A stretch of 64,000 nucleotides of DNA from Moraxellaceae bacterium (GTDB lineage Bacteria > Pseudomonadota > Gammaproteobacteria > Pseudomonadales > Moraxellaceae), in NCBI GenBank assembly GCA_024234595.1, contig JACKNZ010000008.1, positions 62,001 through 126,000 on the forward strand, given 5' to 3'. A program made the position numbers and the translations under genes. Shown in pieces: positions 20,180 to 28,684 of the stretch (position 1 is its first letter; each line of letters starts with the position of its first letter). A model generated the notes under the pieces. The model was not told where the DNA came from. It worked only from the letters and a program-made list of their open reading frames with translations, and did not search any database.

Positions 20180-20213
20180 CCTCACCCTAGCCCTCTCCTA
20201 ATAGGAGAGGGAA
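20180..20213. repeat. Hairpin intergenic repeat, copy 3
   Basis: CCTCACCCTAG followed by the perfect hairpin CCCTCTCCT-aat-AGGAGAGGG (20191-20211). A single-hairpin member of the family, between secA and argJ, where it may also end or stabilise the secA mRNA. Confidence 0.7.
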
Positions 20214-20245
20214 ATTGTTGCTCTTGAAACTTAAAGGAAAAAATC

Positions 20246-21466
20246 ATGGCTGTTGGTGATTTATCTATGCCTGTTATGCACCCAGTTAAAGGTGTACGTA
20301 TTGGTATTACAGAGGCTTATATTCGTTATAAAAATCGTAAAGACTTAGTTGTTTTTGAATTGGCAGAACAGGCCAATACCGCTGCGGTATTTACCACCAA
20401 CGCTTTTTGTGCTGCCCCTGTGCAAGTGGCAAAAGCCAATTTAGCCCAAGCCAATAGCCGCTATTTAATCATCAATACAGGTAATGCCAATGCTGGTACA
20501 GGCACAACTGGCATGGCCAATGCCTTGCGTAGTTGTACTGCTTTAGCAGAACTGACCTACACTCAAGCAGAAGCGGTATTACCGTTTTCAACGGGAGTGA
20601 TTGGTGAGCAATTACCGATTGCCAAATTAGAAGCAGGTTTACCAGCTGCTCTAACTGCTTTACAAGAAGATAATTGGGTAGCTGCGGCAACAGGCATTAT
20701 GACCACCGACACCTTGCCCAAAGGTGCAAGTGAGCAATTTACGGTTGATGGTGTCACTTATACCATTACAGGTATTTCTAAAGGCGCGGGCATGATTCGC
20801 CCCAATATGGCGACCATGTTAGGTTTTGTGGCAACCGATGTTGCTGTAGAGCGTGGCTTATTGCAAAGCTTATTAGCCGAAGTAACTGAGCAATCATTCA
20901 ACCGTATTACCATTGATGGTGATACCTCTACGAATGATGCTTGTGTATTAGTCGCCACAGGTGCGGCAGGTAATGCCCTGATGACTGAGCGTAGCGGTGC
21001 GTTGTATGAAGCCTTTTTTGCCGCTTTACAACGCAGCTTTTTACGTTTAGCGCAGTTAATCGTGAGAGATGGTGAAGGTGCAACTAAGTTTATGACCGTT
21101 AAGGTTGAAGGTGGCGCAAATACTCAAGAGTGTTGTGATGTCGCTTATGCGGTTGCTCATTCACCGTTAATTAAAACAGCATTTTTTGCCTCTGACCCTA
21201 ACTGGGGACGTATTTTAGCGGCGATTGGCAGAAGTGGTGTGCCTAACTTAGATGTCAGCAAAATTAATGTCTATTTAGATGACGTTTGTATTTGCGAAAA
21301 TGGTGGAGCAGCCGTCAGTTATCGCGAAGAGTTGGGTGCGGCAGTGATGAAACAACCCGAAATTACTATTCGTATTGTGTTAAATCGTGGTGATGCCAAC
21401 GATACCGTATGGACGTGTGATTTCTCTTATGATTATGTGAAAATCAATGCAGATTATCGGTCTTAA
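20246..21466 (+). CDS. argJ: Bifunctional glutamate N-acetyltransferase/amino-acid acetyltransferase ArgJ
   Basis: Transfers acetyl groups between N-acetylornithine and glutamate in arginine synthesis. ArgJ proteins self-cleave before a threonine; the site is seen in the segment [14 protein letters not shown] near residue 190. Further family motifs are [30 protein letters not shown] and [15 protein letters not shown]. 406 residues. Location after secA is as in Pseudomonadales. A clear terminator follows. Confidence 0.95.
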   Translation: MAVGDLSMPVMHPVKGVRIGITEAYIRYKNRKDLVVFELAEQANTAAVFTTNAFCAAPVQVAKANLAQANSRYLIINTGNANAGTGTTGMANALRSCTALAELTYTQAEAVLPFSTGVIGEQLPIAKLEAGLPAALTALQEDNWVAAATGIMTTDTLPKGASEQFTVDGVTYTITGISKGAGMIRPNMATMLGFVATDVAVERGLLQSLLAEVTEQSFNRITIDGDTSTNDACVLVATGAAGNALMTERSGALYEAFFAALQRSFLRLAQLIVRDGEGATKFMTVKVEGGANTQECCDVAYAVAHSPLIKTAFFASDPNWGRILAAIGRSGVPNLDVSKINVYLDDVCICENGGAAVSYREELGAAVMKQPEITIRIVLNRGDANDTVWTCDFSYDYVKINADYRS

Positions 21467-21490
21467 TAACGCCTTAAATATCTAAAATAT

Positions 21491-21522
21491 AAAACTCCCA
21501 CTTTGGTGGGAGTTTGTTTTTT
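21491..21522 (+). terminator. Intrinsic terminator after argJ
   Basis: AAACTCCCAC and GTGGGAGTTT pair over 10 bases with a 4-base loop, followed by a G-interrupted T run. It lies 25 bases beyond the argJ stop codon. Confidence 0.85.
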
Positions 21523-21581
21523 GAATAAGGAATAAACTGTTGTATGCTGTGACAAGTATCTAGCAAGATGGAAGAGCAATC

Positions 21582-22169
21582 ATGAATTTTGCACATCAAT
21601 ATCAAATAACCGAACAAGACTATTTGCACCACGAATTGCAAAGCCAAATTAAACATGAGTTTATTGATGGTGAACTGTTTGCGATGGTTGGGGCAAGTTC
21701 GGCTCACAATTTAATTAGTTTAAATATCGCTACTGAGCTTAGAACACATCTTAAAGGCAAACCCTGTCGCCCTTATGTTAACGATATGAAGGTGCGTATT
21801 GAAGGCAATTATTATTATCCCGATGTATTGGTGGACTGTAGCGACATAGCAGATGATGCCTATTTTGCCGAAACCCCCATTTTGATTATTGAGGTATTGT
21901 CTGAGTCAACCAAGCAATATGATAAAACCTTTAAATTACAGCAATATAAAAAAATTGCCACCTTGCAAGAATATGTGATGATTGAACAAAACAACGCACT
22001 CGTTGAAGTGGTCAGCCGTTTAGATGGTTGGCAGGCACATTATTATAGCTTGGGTGAATCATTCATGTTGCAGTCTGTTGGTTTGAAGCTATCGGTTGCA
22101 GAGGTGTATGAGTCTGTTAAAAACAAAGATATGCTGGCATGGTTAGAGCAGCAAGGTGGCCGCGATTAA
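21582..22169 (+). CDS. Uma2 family (DUF820) putative endonuclease
   Basis: 195-residue protein with the PD-(D/E)XK-like Uma2 fold: FIDGELFAMVGASSAHNLI near the N-terminus, YYPDVLVDC with Asp81, and IIEVLSEST with Glu104. Such proteins are abundant in cyanobacteria and sporadic in proteobacteria; their biological role is not known. It lies between the argJ terminator and another PD-(D/E)XK-like gene, with a 54-base gap, suggesting a small accessory insertion in a conserved neighbourhood. Confidence 0.8.
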   Translation: MNFAHQYQITEQDYLHHELQSQIKHEFIDGELFAMVGASSAHNLISLNIATELRTHLKGKPCRPYVNDMKVRIEGNYYYPDVLVDCSDIADDAYFAETPILIIEVLSESTKQYDKTFKLQQYKKIATLQEYVMIEQNNALVEVVSRLDGWQAHYYSLGESFMLQSVGLKLSVAEVYESVKNKDMLAWLEQQGGRD

Positions 22170-22223
22170 GCCGTTGCCGTGTAAAAATGGTCATTTTAAA
22201 ACAGTATCTGTGGCGAGAATATC

Positions 22224-22823
22224 ATGTCTTTCAGCGATTTTAAAACTATCAGCCAAGTACAACAGTTGTATCAAATTCATTATCAAGAAGCGGTGTTTAT
22301 CCCTGTTAAAAAAATGGAGCTATCCTCGTTATTTGTAGAAGAAATAGCGTTTAACATCAATCAACTTGATGTGTTTTCGTCAGAGGCGGCACGTTGCGAA
22401 TTGCTGATTTTGCCAGTTTTACGAGAAGTTTATAAACAATATGCTCAGCAATTTTCTTTGTGGGTACAAAAATCAATAAATTATACCCCTGAGTTAAGTG
22501 GTACGCCTGATTATATGATTTCTAAGCGTTCTGCTTTAGGCAAAACCGTCTTAGAGTTTCCCTTGTTGATGTTGGTTGAAGCTAAAAAAAATGATTTTGA
22601 ACAAGGCTGGGCGCAATGTTTAGCAGAGCTATGGGCAGCACAACAATTAAATAAAAATCCGCAATTAACCGTTTATGGGATTGTTAGTGATGGTAAGTAC
22701 TGGGAGTTTGGCCAATTAACGGGGCAAATGTTTATTAAAAATAGTCAAAGCTTTGTGATTGATGACTTGGCAGAGTTGTTAAGTGCATTACGTTATGTGT
22801 TTGAGCAGGTGAATCATGCTTAA
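22224..22823 (+). CDS. Hypothetical protein with PD-(D/E)XK-like motif
   Basis: 199 residues, no firm family recognised. The centre contains GTPDYMISKRS (Asp96) and LVEAKKNDFEQGWAQCLAEL (Glu119, Lys121), the spacing and form of a PD-(D/E)XK nuclease-like site followed by a helix. The C-terminus holds a beta-rich stretch, VYGIVSDGKYWEFGQL, as in type I restriction-like N-terminal domains. Its last 8 bases overlap the next gene, so it is likely co-transcribed with it. No methyltransferase is nearby, so a restriction role is not supported. Confidence 0.6.
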   Translation: MSFSDFKTISQVQQLYQIHYQEAVFIPVKKMELSSLFVEEIAFNINQLDVFSSEAARCELLILPVLREVYKQYAQQFSLWVQKSINYTPELSGTPDYMISKRSALGKTVLEFPLLMLVEAKKNDFEQGWAQCLAELWAAQQLNKNPQLTVYGIVSDGKYWEFGQLTGQMFIKNSQSFVIDDLAELLSALRYVFEQVNHA

Positions 22824-23757
22824 CGTTGTCGCTGCTGTCATACACAATCCTCAAGGCCAATTATTATTGGCACAACGGCCATTACACAAACACCAAGGTG
22901 GTTTATGGGAGTTTGCAGGCGGCAAGATTGATTCAGGTGAAACGGCCGAACAAGCTTTGGTGCGTGAGTTACAAGAAGAACTAGGTATTACGGCTACGCA
23001 ATATCGACCATTGTTAACGGTTGAGCATCATTATCCCGATAAATCGGTGCGTTTGAATGTATTTAGAGTGACAGCCTTTGAAGGGCAAGCACATGGCGCA
23101 GAAGGGCAACCTATTGTATGGGTAAAGCCCGAAAATTTACATGATTATCAATTTCCAGCCGCCAATTTGCCAATTTTAAAAGCCGCATTACTACCCGATA
23201 TTTATTATATTAGCCCTGAAGCTGATGAAATAGGAGGTGATTTATTAACATGGTTAAATCAGCATTTAGCCCAACACAGTTTTTTATGTTTGCGAGCCAA
23301 ACAGTTGACTGAGGCGCAATATTTAACCTTAGCGCAGCAAGTCGCAGAGTTATGTCAACAACGCCAATGCTCGTTAATTATTCATCAGCATTATAAATTA
23401 TTAGCCCAATTACCTATGGCTAAAGGCGTACATTTAACCAGCCAACAATTAGCACAATTGCAATCACGGCAACAACTCGCCATAAGCCCTGAACAATATT
23501 TGTGGGTATCGGCACATCATCAACAAGACTTAGTTAAAGCTTGGTTGATTGGCGCAGATGCAGCAAGCTTATCACCCGTGTGTCCAACCGCTTCACATCC
23601 AGCGCAGTTAGCAATGGGGTGGCAGGTTTTTGAAGATACATTAAAAACAGCAAAATTGCCTGTTTATGCCTTAGGCGGAATGACTAAAGAAGACGTGAAC
23701 CTTGCCCAACAGTGTGGTGGACAAGGTGTAGCGGGCATACGAGGATTATTGACTTAG
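22816..23757 (+). CDS. Nudix (MutT-like) hydrolase fused to ThiE-like domain
   Basis: The N-terminal domain (about 1-130) carries the Nudix box GGKIDSGETAEQALVRELQE followed by ELGI, matching GX5EX7REUXEEXGU, as in the 8-oxo-dGTP hydrolase MutT. The C-terminal domain (about 155-313) resembles thiamine phosphate synthase, with PVYALGGMTKEDV and GVAGIRGLL. This fusion is known in gammaproteobacteria near secA/argJ. The Nudix part probably sanitises oxidised dGTP; the activity of the ThiE-like half is uncertain. Its end overlaps the 3' end of the opposite-strand pilH-like gene by 12 bases. Confidence 0.88.
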   Translation: MLNVVAAVIHNPQGQLLLAQRPLHKHQGGLWEFAGGKIDSGETAEQALVRELQEELGITATQYRPLLTVEHHYPDKSVRLNVFRVTAFEGQAHGAEGQPIVWVKPENLHDYQFPAANLPILKAALLPDIYYISPEADEIGGDLLTWLNQHLAQHSFLCLRAKQLTEAQYLTLAQQVAELCQQRQCSLIIHQHYKLLAQLPMAKGVHLTSQQLAQLQSRQQLAISPEQYLWVSAHHQQDLVKAWLIGADAASLSPVCPTASHPAQLAMGWQVFEDTLKTAKLPVYALGGMTKEDVNLAQQCGGQGVAGIRGLLT

Positions 23758-24111
23758 TACCTTGTTAACTGCTGCAATCAGTTCGGCTTCGACCACAGGC
23801 TTGGTTAAATATTCACTCGCACCTTGACGCATTCCCCACATTTTGTCAGTGGTTTGGCTTTTGGTGCTGACAATAATCACGGGAATATGTGATGTTTCGG
23901 GGTCTTTGGTAATTTTGCGGGTTGCCTGAAAACCGTTAGTTTCGGGCATAACTACATCCATTAAAATCACATCAGGTTTGCTTTTTTTGGCGGTAGCAAT
24001 GCCAATTTCGCCAGTATTGGCAAATGAGCAAATGTGACCGTGTTTTTGGAGCATTTGGCTTAAGCCAGCTTGTTCGGTAGGGGAGTCATCTATAATTAAA
24101 ACGTGTGCCAT
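23746..24111 (-). CDS. pilH: PilH-like response regulator
   Basis: A lone receiver domain (121 residues), with acidic pocket DD at residues 8-9, the phospho-acceptor in VILMDVVMPETNGFQ, the conserved Thr/Ser in VIIVSTKSQ and Lys in YLTKPV. The sequence closely resembles Pseudomonas PilH (DDSPTE start, GASEYLTKPV), which acts in the Chp twitching-motility system. The chosen ATG gives the PilH-type start MAHVLIIDD; an upstream ATG would add 16 unlike residues. No pilG or chemosensory genes accompany it, so the Pil assignment rests on resemblance. Confidence 0.75.
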   Translation of the reverse strand: MAHVLIIDDSPTEQAGLSQMLQKHGHICSFANTGEIGIATAKKSKPDVILMDVVMPETNGFQATRKITKDPETSHIPVIIVSTKSQTTDKMWGMRQGASEYLTKPVVEAELIAAVNKVLSQ

Positions 24112-24179
24112 AATTGCCTCTGGGCTTGTGTTTATTCCAAAACTAAGTGAACTAAGCATAGCGTATTAAGCGAAGATTG

Positions 24180-25511
24180 TTAAGGTTGTATGCCTTGTAA
24201 ACTTTGTGCTAAAGATAAGGCGTGATGGTCTGACAAACTCGCGATAAAATCAAGCATTTGCATTAGTCCTAAGTATAGGTTATCACGACCATTAAGCGTA
24301 TGAATACCTAAAAGCTGCTGTAATCGTTGTTGTTTAAATGTTAATGGCAATTGTTTGTAACTGCCTAGGGTCATTTCGGAAAAGGCACTTAATAATGTGT
24401 GCAAACTGGCATAAGCAGATAATTCAAGTTGTGCTTTTTGGGGATGATTAAAAATGCGTTCACGCGCTAGATTTTTGGCTAAATCTATACCATTTGCCAA
24501 GTTAGTATGACAATGTTGCAATAAGCCCCCTTGTAAAGTCCCTGTTAATAAAGCCTCTTGTTGTTGTTCAAAAGCGGTAGCTATGGCGGAGACTAATTTT
24601 TCGATAGCTTTGCCGCGTAAGGCCGCGATTTTTTGCAAATCGGGGACATCTTGTTTAAGTTCAGGTGGTGGCGGTAAATCGTCTAATAATTGCAAAAATA
24701 ACGGTTCAACTTCATCATAACGTAGCATTCCTAAAGCTAAACCATCTTCTAAATCAATTAAGGTATAACAAATATCATCGGCAGCTTCTAACAAATAAGC
24801 CAAAGGATGACGACACCATTTAAAATCAGCTTGCTGGATTAGCCCAAGTTGCTCAGCAACTTGTTGTAACAAAATTTTTTCGGTGTGGTAACAACCAAAC
24901 TTGGCGCGCTTATGACTGGCAACGCCACCTGCAATCGGTTGTGATAACCACGGATATTTTAAATACGCGCCCAACGTGGCATAGGTTAAACGCATTCCAC
25001 CTTCGTTAGGGTGATATTCAAGCTGGGTTAAAATTCTAAAACCTTGGGCATTGCCTTCAAATTGGCATAAATCTGCAAATTGAGCAGGAGGAAGTAAGGC
25101 CATGAGCTGTGCTTGTTGAGGCAACAAAAACCAATCACGAATCGCATATTCGCCTGCATGACCAAAGGGTGGATTACCAATATCATGTGCCAAACAAGCG
25201 GCCTGAATAATGGCACCAACATCGGCAGGCGACACCCAATGAGGCAGTTGCTCAATGATTTTCTCGGCCGCTAACATCCCTAAACTACGGCCAACACAAG
25301 ATACTTCTAAACTGTGTGTCAGACGCGTGTGGACGGCATCATGTTGGGCAAGAGGATGAACTTGGGTTTTGCGATTGAGTCGTCTAAAGCCACCCGAAAA
25401 CACAATACGGTCGTAATCTTTATGAAAAGGGCTGCGTGAGCTTTCATCATGAGGCTTGCGACTACCTAGGCGATTGGCATTTAATAAATGTTGCCATGAC
25501 ATCATCGGCAT
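24180..25511 (-). CDS. dgt: Deoxyguanosinetriphosphate triphosphohydrolase-like protein
   Basis: HD-domain enzyme that hydrolyses dGTP (or other dNTPs) to the nucleoside and triphosphate. The HD motif parts are visible: HTRLTHSLEVSCVG (first His), AACLAHDIGNPPFGHAGE (HD pair), and later ADDICYTLIDLEDGL. 443 residues, in the range of the long Dgt group 2 proteins. It is divergent from the phosphoketolase-like gene across 64 bases and followed on its own strand by the pilH-like gene 68 bases away. Several ATGs cluster at the start (residues 1, 3 and 4), so the exact start is uncertain. Confidence 0.9.
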   Translation of the reverse strand: MPMMSWQHLLNANRLGSRKPHDESSRSPFHKDYDRIVFSGGFRRLNRKTQVHPLAQHDAVHTRLTHSLEVSCVGRSLGMLAAEKIIEQLPHWVSPADVGAIIQAACLAHDIGNPPFGHAGEYAIRDWFLLPQQAQLMALLPPAQFADLCQFEGNAQGFRILTQLEYHPNEGGMRLTYATLGAYLKYPWLSQPIAGGVASHKRAKFGCYHTEKILLQQVAEQLGLIQQADFKWCRHPLAYLLEAADDICYTLIDLEDGLALGMLRYDEVEPLFLQLLDDLPPPPELKQDVPDLQKIAALRGKAIEKLVSAIATAFEQQQEALLTGTLQGGLLQHCHTNLANGIDLAKNLARERIFNHPQKAQLELSAYASLHTLLSAFSEMTLGSYKQLPLTFKQQRLQQLLGIHTLNGRDNLYLGLMQMLDFIASLSDHHALSLAQSLQGIQP

Positions 25512-25575
25512 AGTGTTTCCCTTTAAAAATATTATGTGTTATAGCTTAGCTTAATCTGAATCATAAGGACAAAAT

Positions 25576-27936
25576 ATGAATATTAGTTTGCAACAATGGG
25601 CGACAGGTTATGGCGTTATTAGTCATGATGAACCAACCCAACAAAGAATAGCAGCGTTACTAATAGAGTTAAAAAGACAAGGCTTGTGTAGCCAAGAGCA
25701 AGCATTACGCTTATTTGCAGCGGCTGATTATTTGTGCAATATGGCCATGTGGTTAACTGTACACATGACCTATGCTAAAAATGTTTATTTAGATGGCCGA
25801 GAATTACAAGCCAGTGACTTTAAAAAAATCCCCGAAGGGCATACAGGCGGGGCATTAAATATTGTGCCTGCCTATGTGGGTTATTTGTTGGCTAATGCCT
25901 TAACAGGCAAAACGCGTGCGTGGTTGATGGGACAAGGCCATTGTGTGGCGGCGATTGATGCCGTCAATATTTTATTGGGCAATACTGAGCCTGAACAAGC
26001 GGCACGTTATCCACTAAGCGATGCTGGTTTAAGTCAATTAGCCCAAGATTTTTATAGCTATCAAATCGGTGCAGATGGTCATCCTGCGGTGCCATTAGGC
26101 AGTCATGTTAACCCCTATACCGCAGGTGGCATTATTGAGGGCGGTTATTTAGGTTTTGCCGAATTGCAATATGTGCATATGCCTTTACCCAAACAAGAGT
26201 TAGTCGCGTTTTTGAGTGACGGTGCTTTTGAAGAGCAACGTGGTAGCGATTGGGTACCACGTTTTTGGCGTGGTGAAGATACGGGCTTAGTGATGCCGAT
26301 TATGATTGCCAATGGTCGGCGTATTGACCAACGTACTACCATGTCCCAATCGGGTGGGGTTTATTGGTTTAAAGAGCATCTTAAACTGAACGGTTTTGAG
26401 CCAATCGAAATCAATGGTCGTGACCCTGCGGCGTTTGCATGGGCGATTATTAACATGGCACAAAACCTACAACAACAGCATCAAGATATTTTACAAGACA
26501 AAGCCAGTTATCCTGTGTTTTTGCCTTATGCCATTGCTGAAACCGTGAAAGGCTTTGGCTTTGTGAATGCAGGGACGAATGCGGCACACAATTTACCGAT
26601 TGCTCAAAGTCCAGCCTTACACGAGGCGGCACGCGCTTTATTTAACCAAGGTTGTGCGCCGTTGTATGTGCCGAGCAACGATTTAGATTGGGCGATTACT
26701 ACACTTAAAAATCATCATGTTTCAGGGCGTGAGCATGAAAAAGACCACTGTTTGCGGCAGCTTGTTGTTAAAGATTTATTAGCTCCTCCAATTAACTATT
26801 TAACTTTGGGCGAAAAACAAGCACCGATGGTGGCAATAGATAGTTACTTTACCGATTTAGTGGTCGCTAATCCTGAATTAAGAGTACGAGTGGCGAATCC
26901 TGATGAAATGCGTAGTAATCGCATGAATTTAACCCTAGACCGCATTAAACATCGGGTGTTAGATGTGGAGTTGGATGAAGCTGAGGCGGTGCAAGGTGGC
27001 GTGATTACCGCCTTAAATGAAGAAGCCGTCGTCTCAGCGGTGTTGGCCAATAAACAAGGTTTAAATATTGCCGTTAGTTATGAAGCGTTTGCGGTAAAAA
27101 TGCTGGGTGCAATGCGTCAAGAAGCGATTTTTGCCCGTCATTTGCGTGAAATTGGCCGAGACCTTCACTGGCATAGTGTCCCGATTGTGGTCAGTTCTCA
27201 TACGTGGGAAAACGGCAAAAATGAACAATCCCATCAAGACCCCACGTTAAGCGAAGCATGGATAGGTGAGATGAGTGATGTTGCGCCTGTCTATTTTCCT
27301 TGTGATGCCAATACCGCTGTTGCGCAATTAGCGGCCTTATATCAACAAAAAGGCCGTATTGCCACGGTGGTGGCGGCTAAGAGTGTATTGCCTGTGTGGT
27401 GTGATGCCACCCAAGCACAATTAGCGGCACAACAAGGCGCAATCACTTTACGCCATGACCATCAAGCCGATGTGCAGTTATTGGCGATTGGTGCGTATCA
27501 GTTGCAAGAAATTGAACGAGCCGCCAAACGCTTACGCGCAAAAGGTGTCGGGGTGTCGGTGGTAGCGATTGTTGAGCCAGCACGTTTTAGAATTGCTCGA
27601 GATGCGCGTGAAGCCGCTTATGTGTGGAATGATGAAGCGGTGAATAACATTGTGCCAGAGGTGCAAAAGCGCTTATTTGTCTGTCATGGTCGCCCTGAAG
27701 TGATGACAGGCGTATTAAGACGTTTGGATACAGGTTATCAACACAGTCGTTTTGTGGGTTATCATAATCGGGGTGGTACATTAGATGTGTTTGGGATGTT
27801 ATATGCCAACAAAATTACGTGGGCACACATTGTTATGTACGTTGCTGAGTTGTTAGCTCAGGATGCTCAATTATGGTTGTCGGCAGAAGAATATGCAGCC
27901 GTACAAGGTAAAGGTAATGTGCAAAATTTGAGGTGA
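25576..27936 (+). CDS. Phosphoketolase-family protein, divergent
   Basis: 786 residues with the overall build of a thiamine-diphosphate-dependent phosphoketolase (XFP N-terminal, central and C-terminal domains). Classic phosphoketolases split xylulose-5-phosphate or fructose-6-phosphate with phosphate to acetyl phosphate. Here key segments depart: where the family has GHWGT the text reads GHTGG; GPGHGGP is replaced by GQGHCVA; and the ThDP loop GDGE is SDGA (in LSDGAFEEQRGSDW, then IMIANGRRID). The C-terminal SHTWENGKNEQSHQDPT, EVMTGVLRRL and YHNRGGTLDVFGML remain XFP-like. Databases annotate such divergent relatives variously, including as a xylulose-5-phosphate epimerase; the reaction cannot be fixed from sequence alone. 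It is monocistronic, with no acetate kinase nearby. Confidence 0.75.
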   Translation: MNISLQQWATGYGVISHDEPTQQRIAALLIELKRQGLCSQEQALRLFAAADYLCNMAMWLTVHMTYAKNVYLDGRELQASDFKKIPEGHTGGALNIVPAYVGYLLANALTGKTRAWLMGQGHCVAAIDAVNILLGNTEPEQAARYPLSDAGLSQLAQDFYSYQIGADGHPAVPLGSHVNPYTAGGIIEGGYLGFAELQYVHMPLPKQELVAFLSDGAFEEQRGSDWVPRFWRGEDTGLVMPIMIANGRRIDQRTTMSQSGGVYWFKEHLKLNGFEPIEINGRDPAAFAWAIINMAQNLQQQHQDILQDKASYPVFLPYAIAETVKGFGFVNAGTNAAHNLPIAQSPALHEAARALFNQGCAPLYVPSNDLDWAITTLKNHHVSGREHEKDHCLRQLVVKDLLAPPINYLTLGEKQAPMVAIDSYFTDLVVANPELRVRVANPDEMRSNRMNLTLDRIKHRVLDVELDEAEAVQGGVITALNEEAVVSAVLANKQGLNIAVSYEAFAVKMLGAMRQEAIFARHLREIGRDLHWHSVPIVVSSHTWENGKNEQSHQDPTLSEAWIGEMSDVAPVYFPCDANTAVAQLAALYQQKGRIATVVAAKSVLPVWCDATQAQLAAQQGAITLRHDHQADVQLLAIGAYQLQEIERAAKRLRAKGVGVSVVAIVEPARFRIARDAREAAYVWNDEAVNNIVPEVQKRLFVCHGRPEVMTGVLRRLDTGYQHSRFVGYHNRGGTLDVFGMLYANKITWAHIVMYVAELLAQDAQLWLSAEEYAAVQGKGNVQNLR

Positions 27937-27963
27937 TTTTGCTGAAATGCCTAAGTCCCTCTT

Positions 27964-28431
27964 TCATTTTTTACGTGGCTGACGATGGTCAAGCCACAAT
28001 TTTTCCATCATCAAATAAGTAAAAGAGGCTGTCCAGCCAATCATTAACAAACCAGTCAACCCTTCTACCCCCACAATTAAGCGAATATGCCCTTTTGGCA
28101 AAATGTCACCAAAGCCTAATGAGGTATAAACTACCGCAGAAAAATACACAAAGTCATAAAGATGTGCGGCTGGTGTTAAACCATGAAATGAACCAAGCAT
28201 AAGATGTGTATTAAGCAAATAGTAGCTAGCGGCAAAGAGCCAAACCTCGAGGGTGTGTGCAAAAAAAGCACCATAAATGACCACTAAAATACGTAGTCGT
28301 GGTTGAATTTTTAATTTGGGGATAATGCCCGAAATGAGTCGCAAGACTTCGTAATGTATCAATACCGTTAAAAATACCAGCGCAGCAGTAATCAATGCTG
28401 CTGTCAAAAAGTGAATGTGTTCTGTCGCCAT
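27964..28431 (-). CDS. Two-helix ion channel domain protein
   Basis: 155 residues with hydrophobic helices near 10-35, 48-70 and 110-135, and the pore loop VVYTSLGFGDILPKGHIRL just before the last helix. TSLGFGD corresponds to the TVGYGD potassium selectivity filter, so cation conduction, most likely of potassium, is plausible though the filter is altered (Phe for Tyr, Leu for Val). It lies downstream of an MscS-type channel gene on the same strand. Substrate and role are inferred. Confidence 0.75.
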   Translation of the reverse strand: MATEHIHFLTAALITAALVFLTVLIHYEVLRLISGIIPKLKIQPRLRILVVIYGAFFAHTLEVWLFAASYYLLNTHLMLGSFHGLTPAAHLYDFVYFSAVVYTSLGFGDILPKGHIRLIVGVEGLTGLLMIGWTASFTYLMMEKLWLDHRQPRKK

Positions 28432-28497
28432 GTGGTTATCGCTATCGTTAAGAAACGGGCGACGACTATGCTAATCTAGCAAGTGAGCTTATACAAT

Positions 28498-28623
28498 CTA
28501 CTGTTTGGATTTTGATAAAGCTACATCTACACAAGTTTCTGGCATATCGGCCTCTGCCAGTAACACAAAAACATAATCAATGCTTGCACTAAGATATTGC
28601 TGCCAATGTTTGAGTAATAGCAT
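28498..28623 (-). CDS. Possible 41-residue small protein
   Basis: An ATG preceded by AGAGAGGT at good spacing opens a 42-codon frame starting MLLLKHWQQYLSASIDYVFV and ending in a TAG. The centre is moderately hydrophobic with acidic residues after it. It sits between the MscS-type gene (60 bases upstream) and the ion channel gene (66 bases downstream), all on the same strand. No family recognised; whether it is translated is unproven. Confidence 0.4.
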   Translation of the reverse strand: MLLLKHWQQYLSASIDYVFVLLAEADMPETCVDVALSKSKQ

Positions 28624-28684
28624 GATGCACCTCTCTGTTGATACTTTTAGCCTAGTTACTCTTTTTTAAAAGTCAATTTAATGA

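Noticed and set aside
22156..22338. 60-codon frame starting inside the end of the Uma2 gene
   Set aside because: It overlaps the next gene's better-supported frame and has low-complexity, non-protein-like composition.
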